Assembly (NCBI RefSeq): GCF_006491645.1
Contig: NZ_VDCZ01000003.1
Span: 287,969 to 351,968 of the forward strand
Length of the DNA: 64,000 nucleotides
Direction of reading: 5' to 3'
Source: Flavobacterium profundi
GTDB taxonomy: Bacteria > Bacteroidota > Bacteroidia > Flavobacteriales > Flavobacteriaceae
Both the position numbers and the translations under genes were made by a program. The stretch's first letter is position 1, and each line of letters starts with the position of its first letter. The notes under the pieces were generated by a model. It was not told the DNA's origin. It did no database searches and was given only the letters and a program-made list of their open reading frames with translations. Below are positions 8,265-16,769 of the stretch, piece by piece.

Positions 8265-9164
8265 ATGTCAAAAATAACCATAAAAAACACCACTAATCCT
8301 TCCATTTTAAAATTTGAATTGGAAGAGACCATCATTAAAGGGCAAAATTTTGAATTTAAAAACATTGACGAGACTAAAAATTCACCATTAGCCATGCAAC
8401 TGTTTTATTTACCCTTTGTTAAAACAGTATATATTTCAGGTAATTTTATTGCCATAGAAAAATTTTCTATAGTAGAATGGGGAGATGTTCAAGATGCGGT
8501 AGCCAATCAAATTGAAGAATTTATCAAAAATGGAGGAGAAATTCTGAAACAAGAAGTTACTTCTGTAAAAAAACAACCTATTACGATTTATGCAGAAACC
8601 ACTCCTAATCCAGCGGTTCAAAAGTTTGTAAGCAATAAATTATTAACCAAAACCTTAATTGAATGTAAAAATATTGATCAAACCAAGGCTTCTCCTTTAG
8701 CTAAGGAATTGTTCCAATTTCCCTTTGTCAAGGAAGTTTTTATTGATGAAAATTACATTTCAATTACTAAATATGAAATTGCTGACTGGAGTGAAATTAC
8801 AATGGAATTACGCTCTTTTATAAAAGAATATATCGAAAACGGAAATCAAGTAGTCGATGAATCGCAAATTGTAAAGACTGAAACGCATCAAAAACAACAG
8901 GAAACCTATTTTGAAAATTTAGATGTAACCTCTCAACAAATTGTAAATATTCTAGAAGAGTATGTAAAACCTGCTGTACAAAGTGACGGTGGAAACATTA
9001 TGTTTGAATCCTTTGATGCAGATTCCAAAAAAGTAAAAGTAATTTTACAAGGAGCTTGCAGCGGATGCCCTTCTTCTACTTTTACTTTAAAAAATGGAAT
9101 AGAAAATATGTTAAAGCAAATGCTCAACGACAGCGGAATTGTGGTTGAAGCTACAAATGCATAA
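8265..9164 (+). CDS. NifU/Nfu-type iron-sulfur cluster scaffold protein
   Basis: A 299-residue cytoplasmic protein that would hold and pass on Fe-S clusters. It has two tandem Nfu N-terminal domains, about residues 3-90 (NTTNPSILKFELEE) and 103-190 (AETTPNPAVQKFVSNK), both with the pattern F-V-K-x-V-x-I-x-x-N-x-I. A C-terminal NifU domain (about 220-290) carries the cluster-binding pair Cys265 and Cys268 in GACSGCPSSTFTLKNG. Two N-domains instead of one is a frequent Bacteroidota form. It is monocistronic, with its own -7 box and a terminator shared with the convergent PiT gene. Confidence 0.92.
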   Translation: MSKITIKNTTNPSILKFELEETIIKGQNFEFKNIDETKNSPLAMQLFYLPFVKTVYISGNFIAIEKFSIVEWGDVQDAVANQIEEFIKNGGEILKQEVTSVKKQPITIYAETTPNPAVQKFVSNKLLTKTLIECKNIDQTKASPLAKELFQFPFVKEVFIDENYISITKYEIADWSEITMELRSFIKEYIENGNQVVDESQIVKTETHQKQQETYFENLDVTSQQIVNILEEYVKPAVQSDGGNIMFESFDADSKKVKVILQGACSGCPSSTFTLKNGIENMLKQMLNDSGIVVEATNA

Positions 9165-9170
9165 TACAAT

Positions 9171-9197
9171 AAAAAAGAGCCTTTAAGGCTCTTTTTT
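9171..9197. terminator. Bidirectional terminator between Nfu and PiT genes
   Basis: A-run, stem GAGCCT (9177-9182) with AGGCTC (9186-9191), loop of 3 nt, then a T-run. The flanking A and T runs extend the pairing and let it serve both convergent genes. Confidence 0.9.
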
Positions 9198-11439
9198 ATT
9201 TTTTATTTTCAACTTGCTTGTTAAACTCTTTAAACAGCTCTAGTAAATTCATAGTCGCTTTTACTAAGTCGTTGGTTTCTAAAAGCAATCCAAAATACAA
9301 TTTACTGTTTTTCGGACTATTTTCTGTCGTTCTAATTCTTATGATTTGTTTCTGAATTAATTCGGAAATAGATTCCAAAAGATTAGCTTTCTCTTTTAAT
9401 ATTTCATCAATTTGAGAAAAATCTTCTTTTTGGAATGTTACAGTAAGTCTATCAAACAAATGTTTCAATTTATTATCAACTGATTTTAAATCTCTAATTT
9501 GATTGAACTTTAATTGTTTGTGATTGTTATTAATATGAGAATGACTATTAACTGTAATATACCCAATAGACTGAACCATATCTTGCAAGTAACCTAAAAT
9601 AAGAACATAAAACTTACTTGCTTCTAATGAGGTTTCATCTAAATTTTTAATGACATAATACACATTACTTTTTAAGTCATCAATATCTTTTTCTAATTTC
9701 TTAAGTTTCTTTTTATTTTCTTTTAGTTTCGCTAAGTCTTGCAATCCTAAGTTATTGATAACATCGGTATACAGTGCATTCGTTTTACGAATCACTTTAC
9801 CTACTTGAGAAGAACTTTCAGAAATAACTTCTTTAATAGAAAAAATATCTTCTTTCTTTAACTTTATTTCTTCTTCTTTTTCTTTTGTTTTCTTCATGTG
9901 TTTTCTAGCACTTCTATACAAAAGAATTCCCACAGTTACCATTAAAGCAAAGAAGGCAAACACTTTCCCAAAGGTTAATAGTACGGCTATGGTTCCTGCC
10001 ATTAAAAAAGCCACAAATGCCGTTACAAACCAACCTCCAATAACATTGATAACTCCTGCCACTCGATAAACTGCACTCTCTCTGTCCCAAGCTCTATCTG
10101 CAAAAGAAGTTCCCATAGCCACCATAAAAGTTACATAAGTTGTAGATAATGGTAATTTTAAAGAAGTACCTATGGCAATTAAGATACTCGCAACCATTAA
10201 ATTTACTGATGCTCTCACCATATCAAAAGCAGGTTGCTCACTCTTTTTAGAAGTAGGTACAACTTTGGTAAACTGCTTGTCTATTTTAACTTCTAATGAT
10301 TTTGGTAAAAAACAATTTAATACTTGACCAATATACATAACACCTCTCACAATAACTCTTGATAAATTATTGGCATCAAAACGTTCCGTTCCTTCACTCT
10401 GTCTTGATAAATCTACACCAGTAGCAATTACTTCTTTTGCTTTTTTAGAAGTCCAAAGCGTATATACCATAATTCCACCACCTATCAATAACAGCCAAAA
10501 ATTAGCTTTTAATTCGGAAGATGCTAAAGCCCCCATCAACATTGTAGAATCACTACCACCTGCGATATAAATATCATAGGATTGTAAAGCGGCAATTGGC
10601 ACTCCAATAAAGTTTACTAAATCATTTCCTGCAAAAGCAAGTGCTAAAGCAAAAGTTCCTATAATAATAATAATTCTAAAAATGTTTACTTTTAAACTGA
10701 TTAAAACTTGAGATAATAGCGTCCAAAACACAAAACAAACTGCGATAATTAGCATTTGATTAGATTTCATTAACTCTTTCAAATCCGCAGTCATGAAAGA
10801 AGAACTTTTTAGACCTTTGAATAAAATAAAGTAAGTGATAGCTGTAATACCTATACCGCCGAAAATAGCACCAAAGTACTTTACTCTTCTTTCATAGTGA
10901 AAAGAAAAAATAATCCTAGATAAGTATTGGATTAAAGCCCCAATCGTAAATGAAAGCGCTACAGAAATTAAAATACTCGACACAATTTCTGTAGCTTTCT
11001 CTTGATTGATAAAGTCTAAAATCGTGTTCGTATTATTATCATTAGAAATCATTTTATAAACTCCTAAACATACAGCTCCTCCTAATAAAGAAAAAACAAC
11101 AGAAACTGTAGTAGAAGTTGGCAATCCTAATGAATTAAAGATATCCAATAATAAGACATCTGTAATCATTACAGCCAAGAAAATAATCATTACATCATTG
11201 AAGGTAAACATGCCAGGCACAAAAATACCACTACGGGCAATTTCCATCATACCACTAGAAAACAAGGCTCCCAAAGCAATACCGATACTCGCAACTATCA
11301 TTAAAGTTTTAAAAGATACTGCTTTAGATCCTATTCCAGAATTTAAAAAATTAACGGCATCATTAGCTACTCCTACCATTAAATCTATTGAAGCCAATAA
11401 TGCTAATGCTACAAGCATTACAAGATATATTTGTTCCAT
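9196..11439 (-). CDS. PiT-family inorganic phosphate transporter with PhoU-like C-terminal domain
   Basis: Inner-membrane low-affinity phosphate symporter. The two inverted PiT signatures are present: GVANDAVNFLNSGIGSKA near residue 24 and FAGNDLVNFIGVPIAA near residue 267. About ten or more hydrophobic segments span residues 1-510. From about residue 525 to 747 the chain is a soluble, helical, Lys/Glu-rich region (SIKEVISESSSQVGKVIRK, YYVIKNLDETSLEASKFY) resembling PhoU/DUF47 helical bundles, so transporter and regulator are fused. This makes it longer than a plain PiT protein of about 400-500 residues. It is convergent with the Nfu gene and divergent from dodecin. No strong promoter was recognised for it. 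Confidence 0.92.
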   Translation of the reverse strand: MEQIYLVMLVALALLASIDLMVGVANDAVNFLNSGIGSKAVSFKTLMIVASIGIALGALFSSGMMEIARSGIFVPGMFTFNDVMIIFLAVMITDVLLLDIFNSLGLPTSTTVSVVFSLLGGAVCLGVYKMISNDNNTNTILDFINQEKATEIVSSILISVALSFTIGALIQYLSRIIFSFHYERRVKYFGAIFGGIGITAITYFILFKGLKSSSFMTADLKELMKSNQMLIIAVCFVFWTLLSQVLISLKVNIFRIIIIIGTFALALAFAGNDLVNFIGVPIAALQSYDIYIAGGSDSTMLMGALASSELKANFWLLLIGGGIMVYTLWTSKKAKEVIATGVDLSRQSEGTERFDANNLSRVIVRGVMYIGQVLNCFLPKSLEVKIDKQFTKVVPTSKKSEQPAFDMVRASVNLMVASILIAIGTSLKLPLSTTYVTFMVAMGTSFADRAWDRESAVYRVAGVINVIGGWFVTAFVAFLMAGTIAVLLTFGKVFAFFALMVTVGILLYRSARKHMKKTKEKEEEIKLKKEDIFSIKEVISESSSQVGKVIRKTNALYTDVINNLGLQDLAKLKENKKKLKKLEKDIDDLKSNVYYVIKNLDETSLEASKFYVLILGYLQDMVQSIGYITVNSHSHINNNHKQLKFNQIRDLKSVDNKLKHLFDRLTVTFQKEDFSQIDEILKEKANLLESISELIQKQIIRIRTTENSPKNSKLYFGLLLETNDLVKATMNLLELFKEFNKQVENKK

Positions 11440-11534
11440 CTACTCTTAAAGTTTTTTCTTTTGCAAAAGTCCTGCAACTATTTCTTTTCAATGTTAAGTT
11501 AATGTTATTAATTTCAATTTATAAAAATATATAA

Positions 11535-11566
11535 TTTGCAATTTCTTGATAATTTAACTACCTTTA
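11535..11566 (+). promoter_or_regulatory. Promoter of the dodecin gene
   Basis: TTTG (11535-11538), a 20-nt spacer, then TACCTTTA (11559-11566), one base off the TAnnTTTG consensus. The leader would be about 28 nt. Confidence 0.6.
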
Positions 11567-11597
11567 AATACATTATTAACAACAAAATAAACAAATT

Positions 11598-11798
11598 ATG
11601 GCAGTATTAAAAGTTATAGAAATTTTATCCAGCTCAGAAAAAAGTTGGGAAGATGCTACAAAACAAGCAGTTGAGAAAGCATCAAAAACATTGAACAACA
11701 TTAGATCTGTATATGTTAAAGAACAAAGTGCAGCAGTAAAAAACAATCAAGTAACTGAATTTCGGGTGAATTTAAAAGTCACTTTTGAATTAGATTAG
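11598..11798 (+). CDS. Dodecin family flavin-binding protein
   Basis: A 66-residue protein, the standard dodecin size. Dodecins form hollow dodecamers that store or buffer flavins in the cytoplasm. The family pattern is visible: MAVLKVIEILSSSEKSWEDA, then KTLNNIRSVYVKEQSA and a final strand FRVNLKVTFELD. It has its own promoter and a terminator 23 nt after the stop, so it is monocistronic. Function is assigned by family; the flavin bound is not known. Confidence 0.92.
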   Translation: MAVLKVIEILSSSEKSWEDATKQAVEKASKTLNNIRSVYVKEQSAAVKNNQVTEFRVNLKVTFELD

Positions 11799-11821
11799 TT
11801 TTAATTCTTTACTTACCTTTT

Positions 11822-11847
11822 AAGCGTTCCTAAAGAACGCTTTTTTT
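11822..11847 (+). terminator. Terminator of the dodecin gene
   Basis: 8-bp stem AAGCGTTC (11822-11829) with GAACGCTT (11835-11842), 5-nt loop, T-run to 11847. The ATG of the next gene is only 6 nt further on. Confidence 0.9.
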
Positions 11848-11853
11848 ATCCCT

Positions 11854-13878
11854 ATGAACGAACTCCATTTAGAAACAAGCCCCTATCTCCTTCAACATGC
11901 TACAAACCCTATTCATTGGAAAGCATGGCATACAGAAACCCTTCAATATGCTCAAAAAAACAAGCAATTAATCATCATTAGTATTGGTTATGCTGCTTGC
12001 CATTGGTGTCATGTTATGGAACACGAATCTTTTGAAGATGAACAGGTAGCAGAAGTGATGAATCGTTCTTATGTATCTATAAAAGTAGATCGCGAAGAAA
12101 GACCCGATGTGGACGCCATATATATGAAAGCGATTCAAATTATGAGTGGACAAGGTGGATGGCCTTTAAACGTAGTATGTTTACCGGATGGAAGACCTAT
12201 TTGGGGTGGCACCTATTTTCGTAAAGAAGAATGGACGAATGCATTGGAACAACTCCAAGAACTTTTTGTAAATAATCCGCAAAAAATGGAAGAATATGCT
12301 ACAAAATTACATCAAGGCATTCAATTGCTAGGTTTAGTTCAAAAACCTAAAGAAAATATTCTTTTCTCCAAAGAAAACATGAGCCTATTAATCGAAAAAT
12401 GGCAAAGAAGTTTTGACTTAGAATATGGAGGTTATTCTCGAGCACCAAAGTTTATGATGCCTACAAATTTAGAGTTCTTACAACGCTATGGTTTTCAAAA
12501 TAAAAACCAACAATTGTTAGACTATGTCGACCTTACACTTACAAAAATGGCTTGGGGCGGTTTATTTGATACCGTTGAAGGCGGTTTTTCAAGATATTCC
12601 GTAGATAGTAAGTGGCACATTCCTCATTTTGAAAAAATGCTCTATGATAATGCCCAATTGCTTTCTGTATATGCAGATGCCTACAAACGCACAAAAAACG
12701 AGTTGTACACAGAAGTTATTGAAAAAACCATTCGCTTTTGTGATAATGAACTTCTAAATATAAAAAAAGGTTATTTTGCTTCACTTGATGCAGATAGCTT
12801 AAATGCAAGTCACCATTTAGAAGAAGGAGCCTATTATAGTTGGACCAAAGAAGAATTACAGAGAATTTTAGGAGATGATTTTGAACTATTTTCAATAGTA
12901 TTTAATATTAATCCTTTTGGATATTGGGAAGAAGAAAAAAAATACGTCTTGATTCAAAATGAAAGCCTAGAAGCTATTGCAAAAAAAGCTTCTGTTTCTG
13001 TTGCTTTCGTCAAAGAAAAAAAGAAAATTTGGGAAGAAAAATTGTTTCACATTCGTAAAGAAAGAAACAAACCTCGTTTAGATGATAAAAGTATTACTTC
13101 TTGGAATGCTTTGTTGATTAAAGGACTTATAGATAGCTATATCGCCTTAGGAAACAGAGATTATTTGGATAAAGCGGAAGGAATAGCTGCGTTTATACAC
13201 AACCAACTCACAACCATAAACGGAAGTCTTTGGCATACCTATAAAAATGAAGAAAGCAAAATCGATGGTTTTTTAGACGATTATGCTTTTACTATTCAGG
13301 CGTTTATTCGTTTGTATCAAGTTACTTTTAATTTTCATTATTTATCTCAAGCCAAGCAATTGATGGATTATTGCTTCGAGGACTTTTATAATGAAAACGA
13401 ACTATTTTTCACATTTACTTCCAGAAACTCTCCTGCTTTAATTGCTACTCATTACGAAATAGAGGACAACGTTATTCCTGCATCTAACTCAGTTATGGGT
13501 CATAATCTTTATGCATTGAGTATTTACTATGACAATAGTTATTATGAAAAAGTGTACCAAAATATGTTGGCTCAAATTTTACCAACCATTGATTATGCTT
13601 CCGCATTTTCCAATTGGCTCTCCTTATGGATGAATACTTTAGAAGAACAAAAAGAACTTGCTATTTGCGGAAATAATGCTGTTGCAAACACTATTGAAGT
13701 TCAAAAAAACTACATACCTCAACTTTTAATTGCAGGAACAACGAGTGTAGTTAACCTACCCTTTTTACAGGATAGATTTGACAAAAACCTAGACTTACTG
13801 TATCTTTGTAGTAATAAGACGTGTCAAATTCCCGAGACCGAAGTAGAAAACATTATAAACCAAATAAAAAATGAGTAG
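11854..13878 (+). CDS. DUF255 / YyaL-like thioredoxin-domain protein
   Basis: A 674-residue cytoplasmic protein of the YyaL / SPATA20 family. The N-terminal thioredoxin-like domain (about residues 1-160) opens with NELHLETSPYLLQHATNPIHW and carries the redox motif CHWCHVMEHESFED (Cys49, Cys52). The rest is an (alpha/alpha)6-type glycosidase-like region with YDNAQLLSVYADAYK and LDDYAFTIQAFIRLY. Its biochemical role is not established in bacteria. It starts just after the dodecin terminator, and its stop overlaps the ATG of the mscS gene by 8 nt, so the two are likely translated together. No separate promoter was recognised. Confidence 0.93.
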   Translation: MNELHLETSPYLLQHATNPIHWKAWHTETLQYAQKNKQLIIISIGYAACHWCHVMEHESFEDEQVAEVMNRSYVSIKVDREERPDVDAIYMKAIQIMSGQGGWPLNVVCLPDGRPIWGGTYFRKEEWTNALEQLQELFVNNPQKMEEYATKLHQGIQLLGLVQKPKENILFSKENMSLLIEKWQRSFDLEYGGYSRAPKFMMPTNLEFLQRYGFQNKNQQLLDYVDLTLTKMAWGGLFDTVEGGFSRYSVDSKWHIPHFEKMLYDNAQLLSVYADAYKRTKNELYTEVIEKTIRFCDNELLNIKKGYFASLDADSLNASHHLEEGAYYSWTKEELQRILGDDFELFSIVFNINPFGYWEEEKKYVLIQNESLEAIAKKASVSVAFVKEKKKIWEEKLFHIRKERNKPRLDDKSITSWNALLIKGLIDSYIALGNRDYLDKAEGIAAFIHNQLTTINGSLWHTYKNEESKIDGFLDDYAFTIQAFIRLYQVTFNFHYLSQAKQLMDYCFEDFYNENELFFTFTSRNSPALIATHYEIEDNVIPASNSVMGHNLYALSIYYDNSYYEKVYQNMLAQILPTIDYASAFSNWLSLWMNTLEEQKELAICGNNAVANTIEVQKNYIPQLLIAGTTSVVNLPFLQDRFDKNLDLLYLCSNKTCQIPETEVENIINQIKNE

Positions 13879-14689
13879 CGAACAAATCGAAAAGTACACT
13901 GAAATTATTATTAAAACCATTGTTGAATATTCTCCAAAAGTTGTAACGGCAATTATCATCTTATTTTTAGGATTGTGGTTAACCAGCATTATTACGAAAA
14001 CCATAAAAAAAATACTTCTAAGAAGGGAAGTCGATATTACCCTTTCTAATTTTATTGGCAATTTTATCTTTTGGACGCTACGTGTTCTTGTATTTATAAC
14101 CGTTGTTTCAAATTTAGGTGTACCTACTTCCTCATTTGTTGCCATTTTAGGAGCCGCTGGTTTAGCTGTAGGTTTAGCCTTACAAGGTTCTTTATCTAAT
14201 TTTGCAGGTGGTATTTTGATTATCTTATTCAAGCCATTTAAATTAGAGGATGTTATTGAAGCGCAAGGCGAAATTGGTACTGTAAAAGAAATCCAAATTT
14301 TTAATACCCGACTTTTAACCGCCAACAACCAAACTGTTTATATTCCAAATGGTGCTTTATCGAATGGTGTTATTAAAAATTATACGCAAGAAGGTATTCG
14401 TAGAATTGATTTAACCATTGGTGTAGATTACAATTCCGATTTAAAGCAAGTTAAAGAAGTTATTTTAGACGTCTTAAGTAAAAACGAATTGGTTTTAAAA
14501 GAACCTGCACCAGCAGTAGTCGTAATGGCTTTAGCAGACAGTTCAATTAATTTAGCGGTGCGACCATGGGCAAAAGCAGAAAACTTTTTAACCGTTCATA
14601 GTCAAACTTTAGAACAATGCAAAGTAGCATTCGACAAAGCAGGAATCGAAATTCCTTATCCACATCAAGTAGAAATTCAAAAGAAATAA
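13871..14689 (+). CDS. Small-conductance mechanosensitive channel (MscS family)
   Basis: A 272-residue inner-membrane channel that would open on osmotic downshock. It has three hydrophobic segments (about residues 18-38, 57-80 and 88-115). The pore-lining third helix reads LGAAGLAVGLALQGSLSNFA, the conserved Gly/Ala pattern of MscS. A soluble beta domain follows (KPFKLEDVIEAQGEIGTV, VYIPNGALSNGVIKNYT) and then a C-terminal alpha/beta domain. Length is close to E. coli MscS (286). Its start overlaps the end of the DUF255 gene, and it ends 6 nt from the convergent tsaB without a strong terminator. Confidence 0.95.
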   Translation: MSSEQIEKYTEIIIKTIVEYSPKVVTAIIILFLGLWLTSIITKTIKKILLRREVDITLSNFIGNFIFWTLRVLVFITVVSNLGVPTSSFVAILGAAGLAVGLALQGSLSNFAGGILIILFKPFKLEDVIEAQGEIGTVKEIQIFNTRLLTANNQTVYIPNGALSNGVIKNYTQEGIRRIDLTIGVDYNSDLKQVKEVILDVLSKNELVLKEPAPAVVVMALADSSINLAVRPWAKAENFLTVHSQTLEQCKVAFDKAGIEIPYPHQVEIQKK

Positions 14690-14695
14690 TATTAT

Positions 14696-15355
14696 CTATT
14701 TATTTAAAACAAAGTCTTTTAAATAAAACGGTTCAAAATAAGCGACATCAACAAAGTCGCTTTTTTTGTACTTTTCATAGGACAAACTACTCATTTCATT
14801 TGCTGAAGGATAGACAATATCGTCATGAAAAACAAAATTACTTTTGGTTAAAATGGCTTTAAATTTAAGCGCACCATCTCCTACTAAGTGCAGGGTTTCC
14901 GCTACAGTATTATAAGAATTCGTATCGATAATTTCAGCTTCAGTAGCCCTAATTCTATTGTAATTTTTATCATAAAAAGCCGTATAAACTTCCATTCTTC
15001 TCGCGTCAATCATTGGAATTATTATACCTTCTTCGATGGTAATTTGTTTGGCTAACAAAGCCAACGTATCGATAGCAATCAAAGGAACACCCAAGGCATA
15101 ACACAAGCCTTTCGCAGACGAAACTCCTATTCGCAAACCCGTGTAAGAACCAGGGCCTTGACTTACCGCTATGGCATGAATATCGTTGAAATTATATTGC
15201 GTTTCTTCTAAAATTGTTCCAATAAAAACATGCAATTTTTCAGCATGTGAAAAATTTTCAGTTGCAATTTCTTTACAAAGTAATGTTTTGCCTTCTTTGG
15301 CTATTGAAACCGAACAATTTTTAGTTGCTGTTTCTATGTTTAAAATGATGGCCAT
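14696..15355 (-). CDS. tsaB: TsaB, tRNA threonylcarbamoyladenosine biosynthesis protein
   Basis: Inactive Hsp70/actin-fold partner of TsaD in the complex that makes t6A37 in ANN-decoding tRNAs. The N-terminus MAIILNIETATKNCSVSIA and the segment VSQGPGSYTGLRIGVSSAKG are diagnostic. The start is the ATG at 15355, giving 219 residues; an upstream in-frame candidate at 15385 would add ten residues that do not fit the family. A -7 box lies 19 nt before the ATG. It follows the tolC-hlyD operon but is separated from it by a terminator. Confidence 0.95.
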   Translation of the reverse strand: MAIILNIETATKNCSVSIAKEGKTLLCKEIATENFSHAEKLHVFIGTILEETQYNFNDIHAIAVSQGPGSYTGLRIGVSSAKGLCYALGVPLIAIDTLALLAKQITIEEGIIIPMIDARRMEVYTAFYDKNYNRIRATEAEIIDTNSYNTVAETLHLVGDGALKFKAILTKSNFVFHDDIVYPSANEMSSLSYEKYKKSDFVDVAYFEPFYLKDFVLNK

Positions 15356-15374
15356 TGTGCTTTTTATATGATTG

Positions 15375-15382
15375 CAAAAATA
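15375..15382 (-). promoter_or_regulatory. -7 box of tsaB
   Basis: Reads TATTTTTG on the minus strand. A TTTG at 15404-15407 lies 21 nt upstream and can serve as the -33 element, although it falls in the T-tract of the preceding terminator. Confidence 0.55.
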
Positions 15383-15403
15383 CAAACTAGTACTTTACTA
15401 AAA

Positions 15404-15433
15404 CAAAAAAAAGACGCAAATAAAATTTGCGTC
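15404..15433 (-). terminator. Terminator of the tolC-hlyD operon
   Basis: Minus-strand stem GACGCAAA (15426-15433) with TTTGCGTC (15413-15420), loop of 5 nt, then a long T-run down to 15404. It lies 25 nt after the hlyD stop. Confidence 0.9.
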
Positions 15434-15458
15434 TCAAAAAAATAACCTTAACTATTAA

Positions 15459-16766
15459 CTACTTTTTTGCTTTATCGTCTTTCTTACTTTGAACTTTCAC
15501 CTTGTCATTGGTGTTCAAGTCTTTCGAAACCATTAAATAAGGTCCGGTAATAATTTCTTCTCCTTTTTTCAAGCCTTCCATAATTTCGATATTGGTATCG
15601 TCTTGAATTCCTGTTTTCACAACTCTTAATTTAGCTTTATCACCTACTTTTACAAAAACACATTCAAACTTTTGATCTGGATTATAAGTGCCTTTGTTTT
15701 GTTTTTCTTCCTTTTCTAATTCGGCTACTATGTCTTTTTTAGTAGAAGTGGTATCGTCTTTAACTACTACAGCACTAATAGGCACTCCAATTATATTTTG
15801 CTTTTTTGTGGTAATAATATCAACCGTAGCAGTCATACCTGGACGAAAAGGAGAATAGTTAGGTGCTTTTCCTTTTAACAAGTCTTCGTAAGATTCTTTT
15901 AAAATTCTAACTTTAACTTTAAAATTAGTTACCTGATCTGCTGTTAATGCAGAACTAGCCGAATTGGAAATACTGGTTACAACTCCTTTAAACTCTTTCT
16001 TTAAATAAGCATCCACTTCAATTTTTGCAGAATCACCCACAGTAACTTTTACAATGTCGTTTTCATTTACATCCACTTCAACTTCCATGTTATTTAAATT
16101 CGCTACACGAAGAATTTCAGTTCCCGCCATTTGTTGGGTTCCTAAAACACGCTCTCCTAATTCTACTGATAATAAGGAAATCGTTCCGTCAGCTGGAGCA
16201 TAAATGGTAGTTCTACCTAAATTATCGCGCGCTTCTGTTAAAGTAGCTGTTGCACTTTGTACGTTAAAATAAGCCGATTGTTTATTCGCTTCTGCAACTT
16301 CATAAGCCGATACAATTCGATCCCATTCCGATTTTGAAATCACTCCTTTTTCAAATAAAGGTTTGTTTCTATCGTAATTTGCTTTTGCTTCTTTTACTTG
16401 TGCTTCTGCTTGGCTATAACCCGCTTTGGTAGTTGATAAACTTGCAGCAGTTCTATTTACTCCAGAAACATAAATATCTGGGTTTATTTTTACCAGTAAA
16501 TCTCCTTTTTTAACTTGTTGTCCTTCTTTAATAGGCAATTGAATAATTTCACCCGATACTTCAGAAGAAATTTTCACTTCTATTTCGGGTTGAATTTTTC
16601 CTGTAGCAGAAACAGTTTCTACGATGTTCATTTGGTCTACTTTAGCAACTTCAACCTCTTTGCTATCATCATTATTACCTATAACGCCTCCTTTTTTTAA
16701 GGCAACTAAAAGCACGATTAAACCTACAATGCTTCCTAATAAGATGTATATCGATTTCTTTGACAT
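15459..16766 (-). CDS. HlyD/MacA-type periplasmic adaptor of an efflux pump
   Basis: A 435-residue membrane-fusion protein joining an inner-membrane pump to TolC. It has one N-terminal membrane anchor (about residues 5-23), then a barrel-sandwich (lipoyl-like) half VSATGKIQPEIEVKISSEVS, an alpha-helical hairpin (about 110-180, KANYDRNKPLFEKGVISKSEW) and the returning half IYAPADGTISLLSVELGERV. Beta-barrel and membrane-proximal domains complete it. The architecture fits MacA-like adaptors of ABC exporters. It starts 3 nt after the tolC stop. No ABC or RND pump gene is adjacent, so the transported substrate cannot be inferred. Confidence 0.92.
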   Translation of the reverse strand: MSKKSIYILLGSIVGLIVLLVALKKGGVIGNNDDSKEVEVAKVDQMNIVETVSATGKIQPEIEVKISSEVSGEIIQLPIKEGQQVKKGDLLVKINPDIYVSGVNRTAASLSTTKAGYSQAEAQVKEAKANYDRNKPLFEKGVISKSEWDRIVSAYEVAEANKQSAYFNVQSATATLTEARDNLGRTTIYAPADGTISLLSVELGERVLGTQQMAGTEILRVANLNNMEVEVDVNENDIVKVTVGDSAKIEVDAYLKKEFKGVVTSISNSASSALTADQVTNFKVKVRILKESYEDLLKGKAPNYSPFRPGMTATVDIITTKKQNIIGVPISAVVVKDDTTSTKKDIVAELEKEEKQNKGTYNPDQKFECVFVKVGDKAKLRVVKTGIQDDTNIEIMEGLKKGEEIITGPYLMVSKDLNTNDKVKVQSKKDDKAKK

Positions 16767-16769
16767 GGT

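Noticed and set aside
11464..11491. Possible promoter of the PiT gene (GACTTTTG on the minus strand with TTG 17 nt upstream)
   Set aside because: The first conserved T of the -7 box is missing; too weak to list as a feature.
13795..14328. 177-codon open frame on the minus strand opposite the DUF255 and mscS genes
   Set aside because: Antisense to two well-conserved genes and of biased composition; no own promoter or family signature.
14700..14726. AT-only hairpin (TTATTTAAAA pair) at the convergent ends of mscS and tsaB
   Set aside because: It is inside the tsaB coding end, has no G-C pairs and no T-run, so it is not a convincing terminator.
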